From assembly GCA_030374805.1 (NCBI GenBank), contig JARGSG010000014.1, forward strand, positions 682,001 to 746,000: 64,000 bases of DNA. Reading direction: 5' to 3'. Positions 8,701 to 18,640 of this stretch are shown one piece after another (positions within the stretch are counted from its first letter, which is position 1; every line of letters starts with the position of its first letter). The stretch is from Gracilaria gracilis. Taxonomy: Eukaryota; Rhodophyta; Florideophyceae; Gracilariales; Gracilariaceae. The notes under the pieces are model-generated. The model had not been told where the DNA came from and did not search any database. It saw only the letters and a program-made list of their open reading frames with translations. A program made the position numbers and the translations under genes.

Positions 8701-10540
8701 GCAAGGCTGAAAGTTCATCGCTGAGCTTCCCCTTCTCGGCCAAAAGATCTTCGACTTGCTTCTGCTTGTCATCTACATCGAGCAGGATCTTGTTGACCAG
8801 GCCCTTGGACTCTGCAAGTTCTCGTCCCGATGCCGCCAGCTTCTGAGCCAAAGTCTCAACCTCGTCCTTGAAGTCTTCGGACGCGCTCTCAGCCAAGCGG
8901 GCTCGACGCTCAGCCTCCCTTGTGGACGCTTGCTGTTCAATCTGTCTACCTCTCATCTCCATGATTTCCTTCGTGAGTTCGTCTTCCGCATGCTTCGTAG
9001 CCAGTTTCAAGTCGGCAATCTTTGACTGCGAACGTTCAAGACGCCACTGGGCATCCTCAACGTCCTGTTGACTTACTTCGACCTTTGTAGCCAAGCTCTT
9101 GACCTCCCTCGTCCTCGCAGCCAAGGAACTCTGCGCTTGCTCAAGCTGGATGGTGAGTTCACGCCGTTCTTTGCTCCAAGAACATTTCGAATCGGCATAT
9201 TCGGATCTTGCCTGTTCAACCTTCGTCTCTAGTTGAGTGACTTCGTCCACTTTCGCAGACTCCATACGTTCTTTCTCAGCTTCGTACGCAGCGCGCTCAC
9301 GTTCAAGCTGTTTCGACAGCTTCTCAAAATCGCGCTTCATATCCATGAGCTGGTCATCAGATGACTGAGACAACTGCTGAGCAATCTGTTTTCCCTTCTC
9401 CTCAGCTTCGAGGGCGGCCTTCTTGGCATCCTCCAAGCGGCCTTCCAAAGCGGTCACACGCTCAGCTGCCTCATCGAAACGCTGTTGCGCAGACTGTGAA
9501 GACTTCTCGGCGGCCTTGACCTCCTCGGTACGGAGGCAGAGCTGACGCTCAAGCTCGGAGACTTTGGCAGCTGCATCACTTCCTTCTCCCTTCGCGCTCT
9601 GTAAGCCCCTCTCAAGCGCAAGCACCTCGCGTTGAACGCGCGCATTGTCCTGTTGAAGCTTATTGAGCTGCTGGTTAGCACCGCTCAACTCGCTGAGCCT
9701 CTCCGAGGCAAGGGTCTCCGCATGTTTTAGCTGTGACGTTTTGTTGGATAGCTTGAGTTGCTCCTGCCTGAGAGCATCTTGTAAGGCCTGCACTTGCTTA
9801 GCGGCCTTTTTGGAAGACTTTTGAAAGCCGACCGAGTCATTTAAGGCATCTTTCAATTTGGCGTCAATGGTCTGCAGTTGAGACTTGAGTTCAGTAATCT
9901 CGCGACTCTTTCGCAGCATTGCACTCTCGGCGGCCTTCTCTCTCTGCATGAGATCCTTGACACTCTTCTGATCGCCATTTTCGAGCTCTTTATTCAGCTT
10001 TGCAATCTGGGAGGTCTTGGCAGACAGTTCAGATTTGATATCGGCAAGCGAGTTTTGCAATGAGCGCACGGCATTGGCAGACACATCGGCGCGTTGCTTC
10101 TCCTTCTGCAAGGCGGCCTTGGCGTCCTCCAGCTGGTCCTTGAGTTTGTCGGAAAGGTCGCGCAATCGGTCAGGCTCCTCGGCGGCCGTACTGAGCGTAT
10201 GCACCTGCGCCTTTAGCGCCTCGCGCTCCGTGGCCATCTGTTGGAAGGCGCGCTTGAAGGAATCAGACACGTCGGTAGACATGGAAGCGCCGTCCTGCCA
10301 CGGGGACGGCTGTGAAACGGGGGTAAAAGTGTCATGCACAATGGCAGAAGCGGATAGCGAGCGACCGCGCTGCTTTTCGGGTGAGTCTTCGTGCTCGTCG
10401 GTGGCGTACGACAGCGTGGAAGATGTGGAGAGCTGCTCGTTGGACGGACGTTTCTTCGGCGTAACCTTCTTGGTAGTAGAAGCACGCTCCTGACGATGCC
10501 GTCTAAACGAACGCAGCAAGCCCGAAGCGCCCGTCGACAT
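5759..10540 (-). CDS. Giant tail-anchored coiled-coil protein, 1,593 aa
   Basis: A single 4.8-kb exon. After a basic Ser-rich head of ~100 residues (LLRSFRRHRQERASTTKK), residues ~110-1540 are an almost unbroken heptad-patterned coiled coil rich in Glu, Lys, Gln and Leu, like golgins, myosin tails or SMC-type rods. At the very C-terminus sits one hydrophobic helix (MVAVAGGVGLFALKVIAMV) followed by EGKKR. That is a tail-anchor arrangement, so the rod would project from a membrane facing the cytosol (Golgi, ER, mitochondrion or plastid envelope). I infer a tethering or structural role; no motor or enzymatic domain is visible. The ATG at 10540 is used because upstream codons in frame lack ATG. 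Coiled-coil composition makes homology calls unreliable. The opposite strand shows many long shadow frames that are by-products. Confidence 0.85.
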   Translation of the reverse strand: MSTGASGLLRSFRRHRQERASTTKKVTPKKRPSNEQLSTSSTLSYATDEHEDSPEKQRGRSLSASAIVHDTFTPVSQPSPWQDGASMSTDVSDSFKRAFQQMATEREALKAQVHTLSTAAEEPDRLRDLSDKLKDQLEDAKAALQKEKQRADVSANAVRSLQNSLADIKSELSAKTSQIAKLNKELENGDQKSVKDLMQREKAAESAMLRKSREITELKSQLQTIDAKLKDALNDSVGFQKSSKKAAKQVQALQDALRQEQLKLSNKTSQLKHAETLASERLSELSGANQQLNKLQQDNARVQREVLALERGLQSAKGEGSDAAAKVSELERQLCLRTEEVKAAEKSSQSAQQRFDEAAERVTALEGRLEDAKKAALEAEEKGKQIAQQLSQSSDDQLMDMKRDFEKLSKQLERERAAYEAEKERMESAKVDEVTQLETKVEQARSEYADSKCSWSKERRELTIQLEQAQSSLAARTREVKSLATKVEVSQQDVEDAQWRLERSQSKIADLKLATKHAEDELTKEIMEMRGRQIEQQASTREAERRARLAESASEDFKDEVETLAQKLAASGRELAESKGLVNKILLDVDDKQKQVEDLLAEKGKLSDELSALRKEHKEAEEKLQRVEEERHALTLQLQHLEEDLGASKKEATEAHEQCKQLMEQSTKLARDLEQRNATLADQEEELNNLRTEAQTAQKLKVLVDEHEATIGQMESDISQSAKESSDIHSRSVEADQKIATLTCQLRESEGKLESTEQGLSKIQNENNTLKKRSDEYEQKLEALDTEIASTRTQISSLEKEKSQLVSEIEKYQKDSEDAIGRRGELESKCSELADAISSLEFEKENSESNTKRLESELFSANEKATELQKSLEESVGQVAKLHAELRSSESAAQDGEQTRISMQGVIIERGKLIEQLKESVREHENSVQNMQEDMDKISAELRQEREGATSLAAELESLSAEKEELHKYEDDLKRTLERSQKEVEQIKSQVQELEQGKLLLQDNIEDLRERLVSESREKENALTAAKDTATQLEERAIIEKELSDRLQERELSVSQLTTKCNDTSAEVQKLSDVIQEKSRSLETISNERQDALQRLEQLQTETEAELARYAEEVHTLQDEKNDVDQELSTTKEKLVALEYEAASTEVRHGEEVTQMNEALSSKQTEMASVVGELTDVSKKLAEREEELKALMEEKGKLSEQLEELIEEAESKVDAITADRDDLAAERDELVATRSELERQTMQADEDNENLVADLEKAQEKLEETEAKVKDLEEEMSRVGNDVTELEWALNEQTLRADEAEREAEGLRTQGRTIYAQIEEFGEEAEKKIVEAENEVQVKVEEILVLESRIVEMGEELKCAKDQASELNAQITSMQSEQGRLTVDKETAERRLEMARSDTQFQTERISTLEAQNRELNSALDSAKSKTRQTEESLMRYETRAGEDRQKMNDLQNQVDRVRGIEGQYAGTQMEVSRLKSQLDEATTLKTRLLIEKESLAEKLAVAEERFNSEKRSLLAEHRLEIEEIRRGSEISFEPSADLKRTGGSTVISTSQNPRVMQDNNQKLKNNVMVAVAGGVGLFALKVIAMVTEGKKR

Positions 10541-11885
10541 AGCGGGGGGGGTCTCACTCGCACACACACGGGAGCGCGGGAGGGTGATGGATGCGGAGCA
10601 AAGACGTCAAACGCTGCGCAGCACTCGGAACTGCTCGCGTTGTGCTTTATGGGGCGCGTCCGCGCCCGCGCCACGTGCGGATCAAAAGCGCTGGCGCGGC
10701 AGCCAATGGCGCGCACGCGTGGCGCGCTGTAAGCAGGCTGCCGCGCTCAGCAACCGCTGAGCGCGTTGATGTTGCGGTGCGCGGCGCGCGCCGCGTAACG
10801 GGCCGCGCGCGCGCTGAACGGCGTGCGCAGCCGTTCATCCTCCCGCCACTCACGCGCGCTGCGCTCACCGCCCTGGCTTGCTGAAGCTGGCTGGCTTGGG
10901 ACTCCCAAGTTGGGACTCCAAAGGGTAAAGCTACAGCAATCACCCACCAATCTGGCCATCGTTTAATCACATTGACTGGAAAAGAAGGTACCGTTGTAGT
11001 ACCGACAATGGAAACCTCTTAGCGAGGAGCAACGATTGTACGCCAGAAAGCGCTTTTCATCAAGCCTCGTCTTTGTCAAAGAGACTCAAATCTGGCTTCT
11101 AGGCGCTTTCTTGATTCTGCATCAGCCATTTCATGACACTCGAGAAAACTCGCAGAACAGCACCATAGGTGCTCTTCTGAGGTGGCCATATGACTTCACA
11201 TGGGTGAACAATCGCTGTTTCCCACATTAGGGCCTCCTACGTTACATAGCCTTGGGTAATTCTCGTTTAGTCTTCAAGGCCTTACACACAAGGCGAGCAC
11301 AACAGATTCGTCGTCTGGCGTGCAGCAAACCTCAACATCAAGCAACCTACAGTTGTCTGTGCCAACGATATGATCTATTCAACACCACAACAACACCACA
11401 TTCATGATTTCGTTGTGGAACCCGCCAGTTCTGCTTGTCACATCCCGGTCGAATCTCCGTAAGAAGATCCGGATTCTTGTGAACCTGCGCAACCCCGAAA
11501 AGACAGCGACTCCCTCTCGTCTTTCACGACCGCCTCCTTGATGTTTTCCTCAATACAGTAACTGACCAAGTCATTGATAACTGCATCAATTGGGTTGGGC
11601 CTCCATAAAGAGTGGCAAAGCGTCGTGGTGCAGAGAAAGTGTGTACTTGGCGCTCAACTTGGACGGAAAAGCTGCAGCGCAATGTGCACCAAATTGGCTA
11701 AGAACGCTTCAAAATCATTGTGCAGAGACAACTTGACGTGCTTGGTAATCATGGCGATTTTGTTGCAGGTGAAGTGCGCGGTGGCCGTGAACATGTGAAG
11801 GGGTGCATAAACGCACACCATTCATATGAGCATGAACCTTGAGCTAAAAGCAGGTCGCGGGGCAGAGGGCTATCCTTCCTTGGCC

Positions 11886-11923
<38 letters not shown>

Positions 11924-14322
11924 TATGCATCGCAGAAGGTTCCTTGGCCCTTTTTCACCCTCTTAGCGTAAGCTCACGGCGTTGAGTGTAACAAAGCAAA
12001 ACGCGACCGTATTCGGGAGCACAGCTTTGTGATGGCCTGTTTGGGTGGTGTAAAGCGTTTCGTCAGGGAGATTATTTTGTGCCCAGATGCATCGCCTCCC
12101 AGATTCCGAACAATAATCTTGTGAGCCACCCGCTGGGTAATGGTGTTGATGAATTGAATGATCGATAAGATGATTGCTTGATAGATGCCGTGGGTTTTTC
12201 ATTCTTTGCTTCTTAGTTCTAATCTCATATGTGAAACCAGACGGTTTGCAGCCTTCCAATCAAGCCTCCACCGTTCTCGCCCCCATCCCCGTAGACGTTT
12301 GATTTCGTTCCCAGCCTGATTCTGTAGTCATGGCGACGCCAGGTTCAACCGTTTTGCCGTAGAGCAGTCTCCGTAAATGTACGTATCTGGCCTCAGGCTC
12401 TGATACGCTGATGCGCCGTCTCCGTCATCGATGCGGCGTGGTGGCCCTCCTGACCCACAGCAGCTACCGCCTTGGCTGCGTGGAACTGTCCGAAACCGTC
12501 CACTAAGTCGTCTCCAAGCACGCTAGAGCCAATCGGCATGCACAGCACCATTTGCTTTGCAATGAAGAACCAATCGGTTCATATGGAGGTTTGCTGCAAT
12601 AGGTCGTCGACTGTGTCGCCTCACATGATGGACGTTTTGACAATATCTTTCTTGACCGGCTTCCGCGGGCAAACGTCTTCTATGGGAATGATTTGGCGAA
12701 TTTCTGTGAACCAAGAAATAATGGAGTTGATATCTATATGATTCTGCATCATTCGTGGACGCGCGAGAAATCTTAAACGGAGTCATCGATGTTTCTTGCC
12801 TGGGTCTCCCCATTCGGAACGTTGAACGTTTCAAGTCTCCGTCTCCTCGCTCCCCAAGATAGGTATGTAGACATCTTCATGTACTCTGTAGGTTGGAAAA
12901 GTAGACGAGTACAAGACGCAAATATTCTCTCTACATTGATCGACGACGTCGATTCGACGTCGAGCTTTGACAAATGCCCAGCCTTCCAGTCACCCCCATG
13001 TTCCTGAGTTCGGGGTCCTGTGCCAAACTAACAGACGCCCAAACATCCATCGAATCTGACAGTTTGTAAATATCCTCTTCCGTATTCTGTAGTCGTTGAC
13101 ATGCTTACTAACACACTAAACATTCCATTACAGGAGCAGATAATGGTCCCAATAGACCTTGCAGAGATGCGTAGGAGAGTATCTATCGGTTAAGTGCAAT
13201 TCCACGCCGCCGATGTAGGAACTGCCGAGGAAACTGCCGACAAAGTCTTCCTTTAATTCTAGTAATAGAAGAATTAAAGTCCACAAAGAGAGAGAGAGAG
13301 AACTGCCGAAGGACTTCGAGAACATTCTTTCTCAGAGAGAAGCGGAAACAGCTTTGGCACAGCTTTACGTTGGGCATACGCCAAGCCTGCATTCTCTTCT
13401 TGGCTCTCATTAACTTGGAAAAAAAGTTGGTATGCGTTGTAGACCGGGTGTACTGAATGACGTTGACCACTTTCTTCTGAGATGCCCAAAAAGGACTTTA
13501 AGGCGTTTATGCCTTCCTTCTCGTCGAGAACACCAGGAAGAATCCGTTGCTAGTATAGTCAGAAAGTGGCCCGCTAGATAGTTGGCTTTCCTTGAGAGAG
13601 AGCGTTTCTTTGAACAGAAACGTTTCGCACCAAGTGCGGTCATAAAAGAGAAAGAGAAAGACAACATGAAGTTCTGAAACACGAATTCGCGTATACATCC
13701 CTGCACCACGTTTGCAGGAATCCCAATCATCGGAAAAGCTTTTTAGAATTCGAAGAACATTGAGCTTGTTCACAACGATAACAGTAAACTTCCGGCCCCA
13801 TATTTATTGATGAACCTCGTAGCATCTTACGGAGCAGAACCGTGTGAAGTATGTAATGCAAGTGCAAGAGACAGCGTAGCCACATGTTGAACAAAAGTAT
13901 CGAGGAGGACGAAGGCTAGGAGATACAGTCATTTTCGTCTATGTTACCATCTTCTTTGCTCGAACGGACAGGATCTCTTCCTCAACCGCTACATGACCAG
14001 GTTTCTTTCACCATTGCATCCTACCCCCTTTGCTTCCGCGCGACCATCCTTCAGTTCATGCTACCGCCTTCGCTGCTTTCGCTTCCGTGTTCGCGTAAAC
14101 ATGTTCTGCCCCTCCATCTCCTCCTCAGAGTCCATACCTGATCCGTACTCATCTTCGCCCTTCAGTATAATAGCTTCTTGTTCTGAGGTACACTTTTCGT
14201 TTTCAAGAGCCTTGTGATTTCGAGCCTCTCGAATGACAGAACAGTTCACATGTTTTAACCTGATTCGCTAGTTCACGCTTTCGTTTGCCCTGTGGCTGGT
14301 ATCCTCGGGTACCGTTTTTCTT
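10541..14322. other. Gene-poor spacer with GC-rich promoter end and decayed sequence
   Basis: The first ~350 nt are very GC-rich with many GCGCGC runs and form the 5' flank of the coiled-coil gene. Beyond ~10.9 kb I find only short, broken frames on both strands and no domain I recognise. A 16-nt motif GGTACCGTTGTAGTAC at 10988 recurs at 38108. Microsatellites lie at ~11885-11923 and ~13286-13301. Short gene relics on the minus strand at about 12.5-12.8 kb and 13.2-13.8 kb are possible but cannot be assigned. Confidence 0.4.
11885..11923. repeat. Compound microsatellite (CT)n(TA)n
   Basis: An uninterrupted run of CT dinucleotides passes directly into TA dinucleotides in intergenic DNA. Confidence 0.9.
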
Positions 14323-15081
14323 TTAGTAATGGGAAGCCAGACGGTCATCTCTGTTGCGTTTCCTCTTCTTTTGAGGTTTGTAGTATACATCCCAGCATGC
14401 TTCTTCCCTCTCGTCAAGGAAGTCAGAACTAGTCGTGATAAGTTCTTCCAATTTTCTCTTCCTCGCAGACTTGTAGGGAAGATGATGGAACAACATTGTT
14501 CTCCTTTTAACGGATTTATAATACGTTCCGAATAGAGCAAGCTGACATTCTTCAATTGAGCTAGAACTGGTCATCAAGAACCGAGCTAACTTTCTTTTGC
14601 AGCCTTTTGTTCCAGACCGATAGACAGTCAGATTGTATACTAGACGATCTTCTTCAAAGCAGCGATTAAATTTATAGGCACGATTTCCGTAGATCCTGCG
14701 GTCATTTTCCGAAGGGATTTCATCAAACATTCCTTCGTAATTGACAGATGTTTCAGTCTTGCAGTGTTGGTCATATTCCGTTTTCTGTGGTGAATCCGAA
14801 CCCAATTCAGCAGTGATAGAGGATGGACGAAGTCTGAGGAAATGTGCGACTTGCTCGATCCGTTTCTTCACAAGCATTCCAAGCAGCCGGCTTCGGCACC
14901 CCTCCAAGACATACGGGAAACTGTCAATCCCGTGTTTGATCATGTTCACCACGACTTCGTTCAGTTCCGCCTTACCTGAGGCAACGTCGTCCAGATACCT
15001 AATCACCGCGTTCAAATCCGTCATCATATCCCTGAACCTTTCGCATAATGTGCCCGTTCCTTGCAAATGTGTTGAGTCCAT
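14323..15081 (-). CDS. Hypothetical protein with two internal repeats, 252 aa
   Basis: Complete frame from ATG to stop; family not recognised. The N-terminal ~90 residues are helical (RFRDMMTDLNAVIRYLDDVA and following). The C-terminal ~100 residues hold two imperfect repeats of ~38 residues. One is built on KRKLARFLMTSSSSIEECQ followed by GTYYKSVKRR. The other is built on RKRKLEELITTSSDFLDERE followed by DVYYKPQKKR. Each combines a basic Lys/Arg-rich cluster, a Thr-Ser-Ser stretch, an acidic helix and a Tyr-Tyr-Lys motif. The basic ends resemble nuclear localisation signals, so a nuclear location is plausible. It lies alone between spacer DNA and DET1; short, diverged pieces of similar composition on the same strand at 13.3-13.7 kb might be a decayed relative, but this is weak. 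Expression should be checked before trusting it as a gene. Confidence 0.55.
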   Translation of the reverse strand: MDSTHLQGTGTLCERFRDMMTDLNAVIRYLDDVASGKAELNEVVVNMIKHGIDSFPYVLEGCRSRLLGMLVKKRIEQVAHFLRLRPSSITAELGSDSPQKTEYDQHCKTETSVNYEGMFDEIPSENDRRIYGNRAYKFNRCFEEDRLVYNLTVYRSGTKGCKRKLARFLMTSSSSIEECQLALFGTYYKSVKRRTMLFHHLPYKSARKRKLEELITTSSDFLDEREEACWDVYYKPQKKRKRNRDDRLASHY

Positions 15082-15401
15082 GGTAGTGTGATAGTTGGGT
15101 CACCGCTGGTGGCTAAGATGTCCAGAGAAGCAGAATACGCGCCGGGGACGGAGGTTGGTAAGCCGGCGCAGCAAGATCCATATTCAATGCGCTAGTTCTT
15201 ACGGATGCATACATGGCACACTTGCTATGGCTTTCAATTAGTTATCATAAGTTTGCTACACAATCGCCGTTGTCGTAACAAATCCACATTCCTACCCGCC
15301 CTATTCATTAAGGGTTAGTAAATGGGCTGATGTGCAAGTAAGAGGTGCTTTGATCCCTACGCCGAATTGATACCCAAAAGGGGTATGGCAAGCACTAAGC
15401 G

Positions 15402-17402
15402 TCATTCAGTGTGTCCATAAACATGAAAGTTCACCGGACGATGCCCCTCCATCGCCATGACAAACGGTAAAAGCGGGTGAAAAAGAAACATTCTTTGTCG
15501 CACACCCCCGTCCTCCATTTCCGAGAAACCCCTCTCGCCATCCGTCTCACCATCGAGCAAACTAAACTCCGTCGCCAATTTGAATCTCAGTTCGCCAGTT
15601 TCCACGCTCATGAACTTGACGCTACCCAAATCCTTGGCAGGTGCAAATCGCCGAGCCGTGAGGACATTGCTTCTCTCTGGATTATACGAGAACAGCGAGC
15701 GGTCCAAGTAAGGCGATACCATTCGCACCTGCCTGGACATAGGAATGCGCGATAATTCCAGTCTGGTCCTTCGCACTCTGTCAGAAGTGCCTCGTCTAGT
15801 CGCGGAGTTGGACCACGACCGGCCTGCTCGTTCGTTGGTGCCATTCCTACGAGGATCAGCGCCTTCATTATTATCACCATCTCTGCCTTCCTCTTCATCT
15901 AGCACGCTGTGCCGTAGAGGTGGCAAAGAAGCGGCTTCCATTTCGTCACCCACAAAAGCCTCCCTATACATGTGAAACGTTCGCAAAAGCTGGGTGGACC
16001 TGTTCTCAAACAGGTTGACAATGCGTGTGGTGGACATGCAATACACGACGAAGAAACAGGTCTCCCTTGCCAACATACTATGCTGCTGAAGACCATGCTC
16101 ACTCCCATTGAAAGATCCCAAACGAATCAGCAAATGGTCGTCATCCAAAAATTGTGCTCTTCGCATCACCAAAAGGCTATACTGTCCGATGACACGATAA
16201 AACAATGGTGCATTACCCTCCGAACGCATGCGTCTATAAACATATGCTAACAACCTCTGCATAAGTCCGCCGTAAAACGCATCCTTGAGCATTCCGTTTC
16301 CCAAGCCAGTCTCTTTGGACTCGTCCTGTTCAGCTTCATCCTGTGCCTCTTCCACATCTGCAGCGCCCGGCCCGTTGACATCTTGCTTTTCGCTCTGCAA
16401 CAGGTTTGGGACTGATGGTCGATTGGACACAGCTTGCCTGTTCTGTTGTTGTTGAGTAACGTGGGCATTTTGTGCCTCTCGCGCGCGCGCAATGACTTGC
16501 TGATCATCTCTGTCGCACATGGCACCAATGCATCGCTCTTCGGTAAACTTTCCCAACGCCTCCTGTATCTTGACTATATGCAACAGTTGGTGCCTCATAG
16601 ACAAAATGCAAAGCATATCGGCGTGGAAATGGATGCCTTCGTGCGAAGGGAATTTTACGAAATCATCCAAGAGAACAAAGCGGTCGGCTATGACACCGGT
16701 GCGAACCTCAACCAGATAGAAGATGATGGTCATGGAGGGAAGCGATGAAATGGCCGGTAGCGTAGTGTTTTGAGGTTGATTGTGAGTTTGGTAGGAGGCA
16801 AGTACGAGATACTTGCCACTGGACGTGCTCATCGAAAAGTCTCGTGCAATGTGCGCGGTGCCAGACACGATAGACATGGCATACATGTAGGTGAAAAACT
16901 GGGCAAAGTGACATGTATAGGACGGGAGTTGCCGCGGGTGAGGAGGCGATTGCGTCTGTTGCGCGGTGGAAGCGACGAGCGGAACGGGTAGAGATAACAA
17001 CAAGGAGGCATGACTAGACTGCGAGGGCATCTGAAAGTGGGCATCGAGCTGCGAAAAGAGGGGAGACTGAAGGCGCGACGAAGGGGGCGGAAAGGCAGCA
17101 GTGTCGTAGAGGTGACGCGGCGAGGGGCGGGCAACAGAGACGGAATCGATCTTGCGGCCGCCGGTCTCAAAACGAAACACGATGAGACGGTTGTTGGCAT
17201 CGAGCGCTATGAGATACTGTCCGCACGCGGTGAAGCGGCGGAAGCACAAGTTGGGAACGGACTGCACATGGATGAAGGTGGAGGCCGGGACGAGGGCGGA
17301 GTAGGCGGCGCGGCGAAAGGCGTGACACGACAAGTGGCCACTTTCACGACGACGGAGCGCTTGGAGCACGCCACGACGACGGGGGCGACGGCGTCGTGTC
17401 AT
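15402..17402 (-). CDS. DET1: DET1 homologue (COP10-DDB1-DET1 ubiquitin ligase subunit)
   Basis: 666 aa from the ATG at 17402. An in-frame ATG at 17558 would add 52 residues, but the shorter form gives the short basic N-terminus seen in plant and animal DET1. Matches run the full length. The opening is FRRFTACGQYLIALDANNRL (family: FRKFSPDGRYFIAF). A centre segment reads FFVVYCMSTTRIVNLFENRS (family: [20 protein letters not shown]). Later comes SPYLDRSLFSYNPERSNVL, and the end is VNFHVYGH. DET1 binds DDB1 and acts with CUL4 E3 ligases and COP1 to control transcription-factor turnover, in the nucleus. An insert around residues 320-370 is Gln/Asn- and acid-rich (TQQQQNRQ), and another near 540-570 is Asp/Asn-rich; both are probably disordered loops. 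It is divergent from the zinc-finger gene at 18104. Confidence 0.85.
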   Translation of the reverse strand: MTRRRRPRRRGVLQALRRRESGHLSCHAFRRAAYSALVPASTFIHVQSVPNLCFRRFTACGQYLIALDANNRLIVFRFETGGRKIDSVSVARPSPRHLYDTAAFPPPSSRLQSPLFSQLDAHFQMPSQSSHASLLLSLPVPLVASTAQQTQSPPHPRQLPSYTCHFAQFFTYMYAMSIVSGTAHIARDFSMSTSSGKYLVLASYQTHNQPQNTTLPAISSLPSMTIIFYLVEVRTGVIADRFVLLDDFVKFPSHEGIHFHADMLCILSMRHQLLHIVKIQEALGKFTEERCIGAMCDRDDQQVIARAREAQNAHVTQQQQNRQAVSNRPSVPNLLQSEKQDVNGPGAADVEEAQDEAEQDESKETGLGNGMLKDAFYGGLMQRLLAYVYRRMRSEGNAPLFYRVIGQYSLLVMRRAQFLDDDHLLIRLGSFNGSEHGLQQHSMLARETCFFVVYCMSTTRIVNLFENRSTQLLRTFHMYREAFVGDEMEAASLPPLRHSVLDEEEGRDGDNNEGADPRRNGTNERAGRSWSNSATRRGTSDRVRRTRLELSRIPMSRQVRMVSPYLDRSLFSYNPERSNVLTARRFAPAKDLGSVKFMSVETGELRFKLATEFSLLDGETDGERGFSEMEDGGVRQRMFLFHPLLPFVMAMEGHRPVNFHVYGHTE

Positions 17403-18103
17403 GGAAGCTGCGCCCCAAACAAGGCGCCCATGGCCGTTGAGGGGCGAGGCGCGGCGGCTCCCTTTGGGGCCGCCAACGCAGGGCAGCCAGGCAGCAGCCA
17501 GCAGCGGTGGCAGGATTTTTGGCGCAACTGCAGCCGCTGTATCTACGAAGGTATCCATACACTGTAGATAAGGCTACACCACGATAGGGCTACACGGCGT
17601 TCGCCAAAGAGAAGCGCGCGGCGCGTGCTGACAGTGGCGTGGCGCGCCCCCGCGACGCGCCGCAGCGCGCGCCCGAAAAGCCGTTGAGCGCGCGCCAGCT
17701 CTGACAGCGCGCGCCAAAGTAAAGTTAGATACGACGCATCGCCCGCTCGCGTTCATCGCCCCCGTCGTGGCCGCCTCTCCGAATCACGTGAGAAGCCACA
17801 AATACTCGCCTGTTCCGTCCATCCGCGTCGTCATCACACACACCCGTCCCACATTCCTCCCACCCGTCCTCCCGCACGTCGTGCCCGCCTCGGCTCGCAA
17901 TCATCACGTCGACTCCTAATGTTCGCTGCGCGTCGCCCACGACGCCGTCGGCCTCATCGCTTCCGCCCTCCGCGCGCACCTCCCTCTCCGCGCAGGCTGC
18001 TCTCACCGCCGGCCATCGTGCCTCAATAATCCACGCGCTGCTGTCGCACGTTGACATCCCTGCTTCACCGCATTCTGCCCCCAATGTTCAGCCTCTTGAC
18101 GCC

Positions 18104-18640
18104 ATGTACAATGAGATAATTACCAGTTTGCAAACCTCAACCGATTCTCACGCAAAGAACTTTCAGACCGAACTGCAATCCGCCAAGAATTCGCTCAACT
18201 CGCTGCTGCGATTTCTCACACAGTCCTCGCCTGTGCAGCAACGGAGAAAGCGCTATCATCGAGCAAAGCCCTCTTCCCATTGTCACATATGCTGTCGACC
18301 GGCTCTTACCAAGCCAGTCGTGGTGTGTTCAAACATTCGGGAAGGCACCTGCAGGAAGGTCGTTTGTCAACGATGTGTGCACGATTTAGGCTGGCCATGG
18401 AATGAGATTAAGAATGACACGCTGTGGATATGCCCACATTGTAAGGATGCTTGTGCCGGTCTCACTCGTGCCCAGTGTTGGGTGTACATGAGAACCAATT
18501 CAAGACGACGCCTCAACGCCATTAGAAAAAGGAGGGACTCTCAGGCAAACGCGCTCAAGTCTTCTGCTTCACATGTACAACCGTCTTCATCCAACCGCCC
18601 TTCGTCCTCGTCTGCATCCCACTCCCATGTTGTAGAGTAG
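18104..18640 (+). CDS. Cys-rich zinc-binding protein (possible 4CXXC/CDCA7-like domain)
   Basis: 178 aa from ATG. Residues ~59-115 contain an ordered set of cysteines: CHICC, a lone C in VVVCSN, CRKVVCQRC, then WICPHCKDAC. This is a treble-clef or 4CXXC_R1-like pattern as in CDCA7-type proteins, although a PHD or RING relative is possible. Basic Arg-rich segments flank it on both sides (RRKRYHRAK and RRRLNAIRKRR), which suits a nuclear DNA- or chromatin-binding role, and the tail is Ser-rich. The frame is open upstream back to ~17792 with protein-like composition but contains no ATG; a spliced first exon upstream is possible. Spacing to DET1 suggests a shared promoter region. Confidence 0.6.
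   Translation: MYNEIITSLQTSTDSHAKNFQTELQSAKNSLNSLLRFLTQSSPVQQRRKRYHRAKPSSHCHICCRPALTKPVVVCSNIREGTCRKVVCQRCVHDLGWPWNEIKNDTLWICPHCKDACAGLTRAQCWVYMRTNSRRRLNAIRKRRDSQANALKSSASHVQPSSSNRPSSSSASHSHVVE

Noticed and set aside
8402-8710. Many plus-strand frames over 5.9-10.5 kb with Leu/Ser-rich sequences
   Set aside because: Antisense of the coiled-coil gene; produced by its Glu/Lys/Gln codon bias.
12472-12834. Possible decayed transposase around 12.5-12.8 kb
   Set aside because: Frames on both strands are short and show no catalytic motif.
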